Below, piece after piece: positions 1 to 4,835 of a stretch of 5,390 bases of DNA. The stretch comes from Halieaceae bacterium. Lineage in GTDB: Bacteria > Pseudomonadota > Gammaproteobacteria > Pseudomonadales > Halieaceae. The notes beneath the pieces were generated by a model. It made no database searches. It saw nothing but the letters and a program-made list of their open reading frames with translations, and was not told the origin of the DNA. The stretch is taken from NCBI GenBank assembly GCA_003523185.1, contig DPGN01000021.1:81771-87160 (forward strand), given 5' to 3'. Position numbers and translations under genes: made by a program. Every line of letters starts with the position of its first letter. The first letter of the stretch is position 1.

Positions 1-1077
1 GGGGAATACACTGACTTTAACGAAGGTTTTGTCTTTCCCATGACTGTCGATCGCGGTGTTTACGTGGGTATTAGAGCGCGCAAAGACCAGCGAGTGAGGG
101 TGGCCTCGAGCCGGTTTGGTGAGCTTATTGATTATCGGCTCGATGACTTTGAAAAACCGGAGCCGGGTCATTGGTCCTGCTACGTTCTCGGTGTTGTGGA
201 AGAATTACGGTTACTGGGATTGGTCTCGCACGGGTTCGATGCTGTTATCGACGGCAATTTAAATCTGGGTGCAGGGCTCAGTTCATCCGCGGCACTCGAG
301 ACAGCGATGGCCCTCGCGCTTCAGTCCGTCTTTGGCTTTGAGATGAGTCGTATTGATATCGCGACCTTATGTCAGCGTGTTGAGCACCGCTATGCCAATG
401 TGATGTGCGGCATCATGGATCAATTCGCAAGTGGTCTTGGCCGCTCAAATCATGCGCTATTGCTCGATTGTCGAACCCTGTCACACGTGAACATTCCGAC
501 CAATCTGGATAAGTACCGCATTGTAATTATCTCGAGCGAGGTCAAACGAGAGCTCGCATCTTCCGCATATAATGAGCGTCGCGAGGAGTGCGAGGAGGGC
601 GTCGCGTTATTCAGGCAGCACGATCCTGCGATAGCGTCCCTGCGAGACGTGACGCCCGACTTATTCGATGCCTATGGTGACCAGTTGTCTGAGGTAGTGT
701 TCCGGCGCTGTCGTCATGTCATCACTGAAAACGCGCGCGTGCTCGATGCATCGGCAGCACTTGCAGCGGACGAGCTCGTGCAATTTGGTAGATTGATGAC
801 AGCATCGCATAACTCGTTGCGAGACGATTTTGAGGTCAGTTGTGATGAGCTCGATTGTCTCGTTGACATTGCAAATGGTACCGAGGGTGTTCTGGGGTCA
901 CGGATGACCGGTGCAGGGTTTGGTGGCTGCACGGTTACACTGATTCATAAAGATTCCATAGACTCTTTGAAGGCGCGCTTACGCGCCTACACGGACCGTT
1001 TTGGGCTGAATCCCGAGACGTTTGTTCTTCAGGGTAATCTTGAGGCGGGTGAAGTCTTGGCTGCCAAAAGTACCTAG
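1..1077 (+). CDS. galK: Galactokinase, 5'-truncated by window edge
   Basis: Galactokinase phosphorylates alpha-D-galactose at C1 with ATP, the first committed step of the Leloir pathway, in the cytosol. The frame is open from base 1, before the first ATG at 40. The codons ahead of that ATG read GEYTDFNEGFVFP, the N-terminal galactokinase signature, so the true start lies upstream and roughly 25-35 residues are missing compared with an enzyme of about 380. In the 358 visible residues, GLSSSAA (about 92-98) is the GHMP-kinase ATP-binding motif, CGIMDQFAS (about 136-144) carries the catalytic Asp, LDCRTL and AYNERREEC follow as in other galactokinases, and GSRMTGAGFGGC (about 299-310) is the C-terminal GHMP motif. 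This motif set separates it from mevalonate and homoserine kinases. The signature residue after Gly-Glu is Tyr where His is usual. It ends in TAG and converges on the minus-strand operon. Confidence 0.96.
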   Translation, partial: GEYTDFNEGFVFPMTVDRGVYVGIRARKDQRVRVASSRFGELIDYRLDDFEKPEPGHWSCYVLGVVEELRLLGLVSHGFDAVIDGNLNLGAGLSSSAALETAMALALQSVFGFEMSRIDIATLCQRVEHRYANVMCGIMDQFASGLGRSNHALLLDCRTLSHVNIPTNLDKYRIVIISSEVKRELASSAYNERREECEEGVALFRQHDPAIASLRDVTPDLFDAYGDQLSEVVFRRCRHVITENARVLDASAALAADELVQFGRLMTASHNSLRDDFEVSCDELDCLVDIANGTEGVLGSRMTGAGFGGCTVTLIHKDSIDSLKARLRAYTDRFGLNPETFVLQGNLEAGEVLAAKST

Positions 1078-1146
1078 CTAATCTATCGTCTTCGATTCGC
1101 ATATCACGATTGCATAGACAGCATGCCCACCTCCCACTGAGAGCCT

Positions 1147-1152
1147 TATAAC
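1147..1152 (+). promoter_or_regulatory. Possible -10 box ahead of small ORF
   Basis: TATAAC matches the sigma70 -10 consensus at five of six positions. The hexamer 17 bases upstream (1124-1129, TGCCCA) matches the -35 consensus poorly. Its only support is its position just before the Shine-Dalgarno of the small ORF at 1175. Confidence 0.2.
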
Positions 1153-1174
1153 AAGGTGTCGCGATGAGGATGCG

Positions 1175-1273
1175 ATGAAAATTACTCTCGGGCTGCATGG
1201 AAGATTCAGGCGTTATCGCCGGCCACTGATGCGAGTCGTCAATGCCACCGATGTGACAGTAGTGGACGTCTAG
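1175..1273 (+). CDS. Candidate 32-residue small ORF, possible remnant
   Basis: This ATG-to-TAG frame sits in the gap between galK and the converging minus-strand operon. GAGG at 1166-1169 stands 5 bases before the ATG, and TATAAC (1147-1152) could serve as a -10 box, giving a leader of about 16 bases. The peptide begins MKITLGLHGRFRRYRRP and ends NATDVTVVDV. The start and the end both recall the first third of MoaD/ThiS-type ubiquitin-like sulfur carriers, which begin like MKITV.LFG.lRRY and later have a G-A-T-V-x-D-L-L stretch. The match is by eye and weak. Past the TAG the frame no longer resembles that family and runs into the 3' end of the opposite-strand gene. It could be a small gene, the 5' remnant of a truncated sulfur-carrier gene, or chance. 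Confidence 0.25.
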   Translation: MKITLGLHGRFRRYRRPLMRVVNATDVTVVDV

Positions 1274-1281
1274 TACTTAGT

Positions 1282-2352
1282 TCAATCGCCCGATAGGCCG
1301 GGAATCTCGCAGAACATATCGGCTTCGACTTTGACGCTAACGGCTGAGTTGGCATGCGCGCCGACGCACCATGATGGCATGACCATCGAATACACACCTG
1401 ATCCACCGGCCTGCAAAATCAAGATTTGTTCCGGGCCCTTGAATGCCATGCGATCTTGAGGATCGGGCCCTGCAAACTGACTAAAGAGGCGCTTAACGAT
1501 GCTCGCCTCGACAAAGCTGCGCTGGTATAGCTCCTGAGCGATATCCTCTCTCGTAAGTCCAGCCCCATGCAAAATGGCACTGTGTTCGGGGTTCAATACC
1601 ACCGTTGCGCATCCACCTGTCAGCGTACCGTTGTTACTGGGTGGGTTGGCTAAGCCCATGGCTAGCAGTTCAAGTAGCGATTTGTAGCTATTGGGATCAT
1701 CGCCATCACCTGCATAGATAACCGAGTGAGGTGCCTCTGAACCCAGCACCGTGACAACACTGTCGCCCGCATCGAAACCACGGCTCACATGGAGCGGTGT
1801 GAAGGGACTGCTCTCTTCATCTTCGGCCAAACAGAAGGTGAACTTCCCTGGATGACCGAGCAGCGCCATGTCGGAACTACCAGGTCGTGCCTTGCCGATA
1901 TTGATCATGGTGAGCCTCAGCGCTCGACCGATCGTCGCGTTCGCGCGATGGCCAGGACCCAGGGCGCCCGTGCCTGACGCAATCGGTCCGCAGGTGTGCC
2001 TTGCTGGCCCGTTGACGATAATCAAGGGCGCCGTGCAGTGCGTCGTGGCTTGCATTTCAGTGAGGTCGAAGTCGGGGTCGATCACTGCTTTCACCGCTGC
2101 GATGACAACCGGCATATAGTCGGGTAGACAGCCCGCCATGACCGCTGCAATCGCTACTTTTTCAACAGTTGCGATACCGTGTCCCGGTCCCATGGTGCCT
2201 AACATCATGTCCGCTTCGAGACCTGATGCCAGAACCATTCGATTGACGCGCTCGGCCGTGGGGATGACGACAGGAAGGCCGTCGGTGCAGCGGAGGCGAT
2301 GAAGTTCCTCGAGTGCTGCCTCTTCGTCTCGCGCGGATAGGGTATTAGTCAC
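1282..2352 (-). CDS. Conserved protein of unknown function, partner of UGSC selenoprotein
   Basis: I cannot assign a biochemical function. The 356-residue product has no evident signal peptide or membrane segment and is probably cytosolic. From memory, proteins of this type recur beside UGSC (seleno)proteins. They share an N-terminal DGLPVV.PT.ERV stretch (here about 24-36), ATVEKVAI.AVMAGC (about 61-75), an ATTH...PLIIVNGP core (about 102-116), a Gly-rich ALGPGHRANATIGRALRL segment (about 130-147) and a FCLAEDEESSPF.PLHV region (about 173-189), all visible here. There are eight cysteines (22, 75, 106, 121, 174, 248, 329, 348), none forming an adjacent CxxC pair. GTG at 2352 is chosen as start because GAGG (2359-2362) lies 6 bases before it; the TTG at 2364 would bury that site and has none of its own. 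The first 8 bases overlap the end of the selenoprotein gene, so translation is probably coupled. The two proteins probably act together, which is inferred from this arrangement. Confidence 0.85.
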   Translation of the reverse strand: MTNTLSARDEEAALEELHRLRCTDGLPVVIPTAERVNRMVLASGLEADMMLGTMGPGHGIATVEKVAIAAVMAGCLPDYMPVVIAAVKAVIDPDFDLTEMQATTHCTAPLIIVNGPARHTCGPIASGTGALGPGHRANATIGRALRLTMINIGKARPGSSDMALLGHPGKFTFCLAEDEESSPFTPLHVSRGFDAGDSVVTVLGSEAPHSVIYAGDGDDPNSYKSLLELLAMGLANPPSNNGTLTGGCATVVLNPEHSAILHGAGLTREDIAQELYQRSFVEASIVKRLFSQFAGPDPQDRMAFKGPEQILILQAGGSGVYSMVMPSWCVGAHANSAVSVKVEADMFCEIPGLSGD

Positions 2353-2881
2353 TACTTGCCTCAAGCGCGGCTAGGATTTCCTGGGCTACAGAATCTGCAA
2401 CCGTCGTCATGTTTTCCGCGCCGGTTCCTGCGACGGGATGCGGCAGTTGAACTCTAGGTGCGCCAGGCATACCCAGTGATTCAGCGACAAAATTGCCTTG
2501 CGCCCAGAACTCCTCAGTCACTAGTGCCACCGAGGGTATGCCAAGTTTGGCGAGGTTTATGCCGTCACGCACGGTGCCGGTAGTGCAGGAGCCTCAGTGT
2601 CCGTAGGCGGCGATAACACCCACGCAATCGCCACCAATTTCGCCGAGAAGTTTCTCGGGCGCAGCGATGGTGGCGTTTCCTTTGTTGTAGGCCTTGAGGT
2701 TAATCCCAGGTCGAAGCCGACCAATCGCTTTCCCAACCTCATCAAGGAAGGGCACGGAGTCGGGAAATCCGTTGGCAAGTAAACCAATGGTTGTGGCACT
2801 CCCACCGTCGACCCTTACGGATAAATCATACGGTGTATTTTCAATGCCAACGTCAGCGTCTGGATTTAAAAACTCAATCAT
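2345..2881 (-). CDS. UGSC-family selenoprotein, in-frame TGA read as Sec96
   Basis: This is a small probable redox selenoprotein of the UGSC family, named for its Sec-Gly-Ser-Cys motif; its substrate is unknown. With TGA (2596-2594) as Sec the product has 178 residues. IGLLANG (32-38) and FLDEVGKAI (45-53) form the N-terminal Rossmann-like start. A hydrophobic strand, VGVIAAYGH, leads into Sec96-Gly-Ser-Cys99. TTGTVRDGINLAKLGIP (100-116), a VTEEF stretch (121-125) and LPHP (146-149) follow. The same frame and character on both sides of the TGA argue against a pseudogene. ATG 2881 is chosen because AGAGGG (2888-2893) lies 6 bases upstream and a sigma70-like promoter fits directly ahead. In-frame ATGs at 2944 and 3022 lack a Shine-Dalgarno, and 3022 lies inside the divergent gene. 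The gene leads an operon with the overlapping partner at 1282-2352. Conventional gene callers would split or truncate it. Expression needs SelB, tRNA-Sec and selenium. Confidence 0.9.
2359..2362 (-). promoter_or_regulatory. Shine-Dalgarno deciding the GTG start at 2352
   Basis: GAGG followed by the 6-base spacer CAAGTA precedes GTG at 2352-2350. It lies inside the last codons of the selenoprotein gene, as expected for coupled translation, and argues against the TTG at 2364-2362. Confidence 0.6.
2562..2580 (-). promoter_or_regulatory. Candidate bacterial SECIS hairpin
   Basis: On the minus strand CCG-G-CAC (2580-2574) can pair with GUG-A-CGG (2568-2562): six Watson-Crick pairs with one internal G.A mismatch, closing a 5-base loop CGUGC (2573-2569). 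Twenty bases separate the UGA from the loop, and a G is the second loop base. Both agree with the relaxed bacterial SECIS pattern: a stem-loop inside the coding region just after the UGA, with a G early in the apical loop for SelB. The stem is short and was folded by eye. Rival folds are GCAC (2586-2583) with GUGC (2572-2569), and GCCA/UGGC around an AACU loop at 2551-2540, which is farther from the UGA. Confidence 0.5.
2594..2596 (-). other. UGA selenocysteine codon of UGSC motif
   Basis: The TGA is followed directly by GGC TCC TGC (Gly-Ser-Cys) and preceded by Tyr-Gly-His, giving the UGSC redox motif, a Sec variant of CxxC. The frame continues for 82 sense codons to TAA at 2347-2345 with family-like sequence, as a recoded codon predicts. 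Confidence 0.9.
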
Positions 2882-2887
2882 GGGCAA

Positions 2888-2893
2888 CCCTCT
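2888..2893 (-). promoter_or_regulatory. Shine-Dalgarno deciding the ATG start at 2881
   Basis: AGAGGG followed by the 6-base spacer TTGCCC precedes ATG 2881-2879. It is the only good ribosome binding site among the candidate starts of the selenoprotein gene and falls inside the short leader predicted from the upstream promoter. Confidence 0.7.
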
Positions 2894-2905
2894 GAAACCA
2901 ACACT

Positions 2906-2935
2906 GTTATCGCCAAGAACCCCTGTGACTGTCAA
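2906..2935 (-). promoter_or_regulatory. Sigma70-like promoter of the UGSC operon
   Basis: On the minus strand a perfect -35 box TTGACA (2935-2930) and a -10 box GATAAC (2911-2906, four of six consensus bases) are separated by 18 bases. Transcription would begin near 2899, leaving a leader of about 18 bases that contains the AGAGGG site. This supports ATG 2881 over the upstream ATG at 2944, which would lie ahead of the transcript start. Confidence 0.55.
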
Positions 2936-2980
2936 GAGCGGCATTGAAATATGAGGTTCGCTGGGATGGGTTTTGACCAG

Positions 2981-2986
2981 TACAAT
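2981..2986 (+). promoter_or_regulatory. Possible -10 box of the aldo/keto reductase gene
   Basis: TACAAT matches five of six -10 consensus bases and would start transcription about 20 bases before ATG 3012. No convincing -35 box lies 16-18 bases upstream. TTGACC at 2973-2978 is -35-like but too close to pair with it. Confidence 0.3.
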
Positions 2987-3011
2987 AAAAGCTCGAGACG
3001 AAGGATGACCT

Positions 3012-3902
3012 ATGGAACGCATCGAATTAGCGCAGGGGCTGTCGTTTAGCCAGCTTGTTTATGGCATGTGGCGGCTTGCAGACGACAGCGATACATCAGT
3101 GAAGCATGTCGATGCCAAAATTAACGCAGCGCTTGATCAGGGCATCACGACATTTGATCAGGCGGATATTTACGGTGGCTATACCGCCGAAGCTGTGATG
3201 GGAGCGGCAATGAAGGTGAACCCTTCACTGCGCCAGCGGATGGAAATTGTCTCCAAGTGCGACATTGTCATTGACGCGGGCCGCCACTCGGGAGCACGTG
3301 TTAAGCACTACAACACGACCGCAGCGCACATTAACGCCAGTGTCGATGCCTCTCTTTCAGAAATGGGCATTGATGAGATTGATGCGCTTCTTGTTCATCG
3401 GCCAGACCCGTTCATGGACCATCATGAAACAGGTGCGGCGCTCGATGCGCTCGTGGATGCGGGGAAGGTCCGCGCGGTAGGAGTGTCTAACTTCAGACCC
3501 TGGGACTGGAACTTGCTCCAATCGGCCATGTGTCATCCGCTCGTGACTAATCAGATTGAGTTGAGCCTTAAACACATAGCGCCATTCACCAATGGTGACT
3601 TGGCTTTCCATCAGCAGCAAGGACACGTCGTAATGGCGTGGTCTCCCTTAGGCGGAGGCGACCTGATGACCGCCTCAAATGAGTTGACCCATCGCTTGGA
3701 TAGCATTGCCAAGCAATCGGGTGTCGATCGGGCCGCGGTCGCAACAGCATTTTTATTAGCTCATCCGGCGAAGATCACGCCTGTTCTAGGCACCAATAAC
3801 CTCGAACGAATCTCTTCAATCTCAGCAGCGGAAACCGTTCAGCTCGACCGGCAAGACTGGTTCTATCTTTACGAAGCCGCGCTTGGGAGTGAGGTACCCT
3901 AG
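3012..3902 (+). CDS. ydhF: YdhF-type aldo/keto reductase
   Basis: This is a predicted cytosolic NADPH-dependent oxidoreductase of the aldo/keto reductase (TIM-barrel) superfamily that reduces carbonyl groups; the natural substrate of the YdhF branch is not known to me. The product has 296 residues, close to E. coli YdhF, which it follows along its whole length by eye. The catalytic tetrad is visible: Asp49 and Tyr54 in FDQADIYGG, Lys82 in IVSKCD and His129 in LLVHRPDP. The cofactor-binding region includes GVSNF (157-161), TNQIE (179-183), MAWSPLGGG (208-216) and LGTNNLERI (259-267). The ending RQDWFYLYEAALGSEVP matches the YdhF C-terminus closely. GAAGGA (3000-3005) lies 6 bases before ATG 3012. 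It is transcribed away from the UGSC operon across a 130-base shared region, so joint regulation is possible. The symbol denotes family resemblance; function could differ. Confidence 0.9.
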   Translation: MERIELAQGLSFSQLVYGMWRLADDSDTSVKHVDAKINAALDQGITTFDQADIYGGYTAEAVMGAAMKVNPSLRQRMEIVSKCDIVIDAGRHSGARVKHYNTTAAHINASVDASLSEMGIDEIDALLVHRPDPFMDHHETGAALDALVDAGKVRAVGVSNFRPWDWNLLQSAMCHPLVTNQIELSLKHIAPFTNGDLAFHQQQGHVVMAWSPLGGGDLMTASNELTHRLDSIAKQSGVDRAAVATAFLLAHPAKITPVLGTNNLERISSISAAETVQLDRQDWFYLYEAALGSEVP

Positions 3903-3911
3903 CCCAAGACC

Positions 3912-3952
3912 AATGCCAGCTGTGATTCGTGAGCGTCGCTGAGGCTGGCGTT
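3912..3952. repeat. Inverted repeat after the aldo/keto reductase gene
   Basis: AATGCCAGC (3912-3920) can pair with GCTGGCGTT (3944-3952): nine pairs including one G.T wobble around a 23-base loop. It begins 9 bases after the TAG, where a terminator would be expected, but no run of T follows on either strand, so it is not a standard intrinsic terminator. It might instead block 3' exonucleases or be chance. Confidence 0.3.
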
Positions 3953-3957
3953 AGGAA

Positions 3958-4008
3958 ATGAGTGGTAGCACATAAGCGAAATAAAACAGGAAGAGAGAGA
4001 CCACTCAT
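3958..4008. repeat. Nine-base perfect inverted repeat upstream of VOC gene
   Basis: ATGAGTGGT (3958-3966) and ACCACTCAT (4000-4008) are exact inverse copies separated by 33 bases, within the AT-rich stretch ahead of the VOC gene. They could be paired operator half-sites or a long-looped hairpin. About one such pair is expected by chance in a window this size. Confidence 0.25.
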
Positions 4009-4050
4009 AAAAACTGTCTAAACTAAAAGCAACCTCAAAAAAATAATGAG

Positions 4051-4055
4051 AAAGG
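4051..4055 (+). promoter_or_regulatory. Shine-Dalgarno deciding the ATG start at 4061
   Basis: AAAGG followed by the 5-base spacer TAGGA precedes ATG 4061. The in-frame ATG at 4046 is preceded only by an A-rich run with no such site, so 4061 is preferred. Confidence 0.5.
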
Positions 4056-4060
4056 TAGGA

Positions 4061-4807
4061 ATGCGAATAAGGCAAGTCGCCCTTGCAGCGTCGGACCTAG
4101 CGAAGACCGACACGACATTGCGCCATTTACTGGGCTGTGACGAGTCCTACGCGGATCCCGAGATCATCTACTTCGGTCTTGATAATCGACTCTACACCGT
4201 AGGTGATTGTTTTCTGGAGGTAGTCAGCCCGGCGCAGCCCAATACGGCCGCCGGTCGTTTTCTTGATCGCCGTGGTGGGGACGGTGGCTACATGGTCATT
4301 GTGCAGGTCGAGAACCTGGCTGAGGAGAAAGTGCGTTTGGCGGATACTGCCATACGCACGGTGTTTGCTGATGACCGCGGAAATGCGAAAGCCATTCACC
4401 TTCACCCCAAGGATGTTCCTGGTGCGATTCCTTCACTCGATGAAATGAGTCCTCCCGAATCCTGGTTGTGGGCCGGTGATGGCTGGGAGCAGCGAGCGGG
4501 GCGCTATGTTCGTGGCATCCTGGCGGTGGAAATAAGATCGCCCGATCCTAAACCGACGGGGCAGTGCTGGGCCGAAGCCTACGGCATTGAACTAATGCCA
4601 GCCGGCGAGGGTTGGCGTTTGGAAATGGGCGATACCGAAATACGCTTTGCTTACGATGCGGCGGCCGTGGAGCCTGCGCTCATGGCGATTGATGTTGACG
4701 CGGTCGATCTGGCTGCCATCTGCGCCGCTGCTGATGGTTTAGGCCTCGAGCGCGATGGCCATGTTGTGACTGTCTGTGGCGTGGCCTTTAATTTTCTCTC
4801 ACCCTAA
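4061..4807 (+). CDS. VOC (glyoxalase/bleomycin-resistance fold) family protein
   Basis: This protein belongs to the vicinal oxygen chelate superfamily, which includes glyoxalase I, methylmalonyl-CoA epimerase and ring-cleaving dioxygenases; the specific activity cannot be read here. From ATG 4061 it has 248 residues. The first VOC module opens with MRIRQVALAASDL, then shows VGDCFLEVVSP (47-57), GRFLDRRGGDGGYMVI (65-80), HLHPKDVPGAIPSLDEM (113-129) and PPESWLWAG (131-139). This arrangement is familiar from uncharacterised proteobacterial and actinobacterial VOC proteins. Residues 148-248 look like a weaker second module that is mostly structural. Glu53, His113 and His115 are possible metal ligands, but this is inferred. 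The downstream crotonase gene starts 28 bases after the stop, so the two are probably cotranscribed and the substrate may be a CoA ester or a related carbonyl compound. An alternative start at 4046 would add five residues. Confidence 0.85.
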   Translation: MRIRQVALAASDLAKTDTTLRHLLGCDESYADPEIIYFGLDNRLYTVGDCFLEVVSPAQPNTAAGRFLDRRGGDGGYMVIVQVENLAEEKVRLADTAIRTVFADDRGNAKAIHLHPKDVPGAIPSLDEMSPPESWLWAGDGWEQRAGRYVRGILAVEIRSPDPKPTGQCWAEAYGIELMPAGEGWRLEMGDTEIRFAYDAAAVEPALMAIDVDAVDLAAICAAADGLGLERDGHVVTVCGVAFNFLSP

Positions 4808-4815
4808 TTTTCTCT
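4789..4815 (+). repeat. 11-base direct repeat spanning the VOC stop codon
   Basis: TAATTTTCTCT occurs at 4789-4799 and again at 4805-4815, a period of 16 bases. The first copy lies within the last codons of the VOC gene and the second begins at its TAA stop. It is probably a small slippage duplication that set or moved the C-terminus; no function is evident. Confidence 0.4.
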
Positions 4816-4835
4816 AACAAGTACCGGGAGGCGAT

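Noticed and set aside
935..1198. Minus-strand 87-codon frame across the end of galK
   Set aside because: It runs antisense to galK codons, has no recognisable protein character, and is a shadow frame.
1209..1220. GGCG-TTAT-CGCC hairpin as a terminator between the converging genes
   Set aside because: The stem is only four pairs and no T-run follows on either strand.
2353..2364. TTG 2364 as start of the UGSC partner protein
   Set aside because: It has no ribosome binding site and overlaps the GAGG that serves GTG 2352.
2345..2572. Separate 75-codon gene starting at GTG 2572
   Set aside because: It is the C-terminal part of the selenoprotein in the same frame after the TGA; the GTG is an internal Val codon and the conserved GSC lies upstream of it.
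2597..2954. Plus-strand frames at 2597-2782 and 2694-2954
   Set aside because: They are antisense shadows of the selenoprotein gene and its promoter region, with no family resemblance.
2594..3022. Independent 142-residue protein, or a pseudogene broken by a nonsense mutation
   Set aside because: The TGA sits exactly at the U of UGSC, the frame remains open and family-like beyond it, and a SECIS-like hairpin follows. The ATG at 3022 has no Shine-Dalgarno and lies inside the divergent reductase gene.
3357..3626. Minus-strand 89-codon frame inside the aldo/keto reductase
   Set aside because: It is antisense to a well-supported gene and has no recognisable motifs.
4127..4405. Minus-strand 92-codon frame inside the VOC gene
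   Set aside because: It is antisense to a well-supported gene; its codons mirror the conserved VOC motifs on the plus strand.
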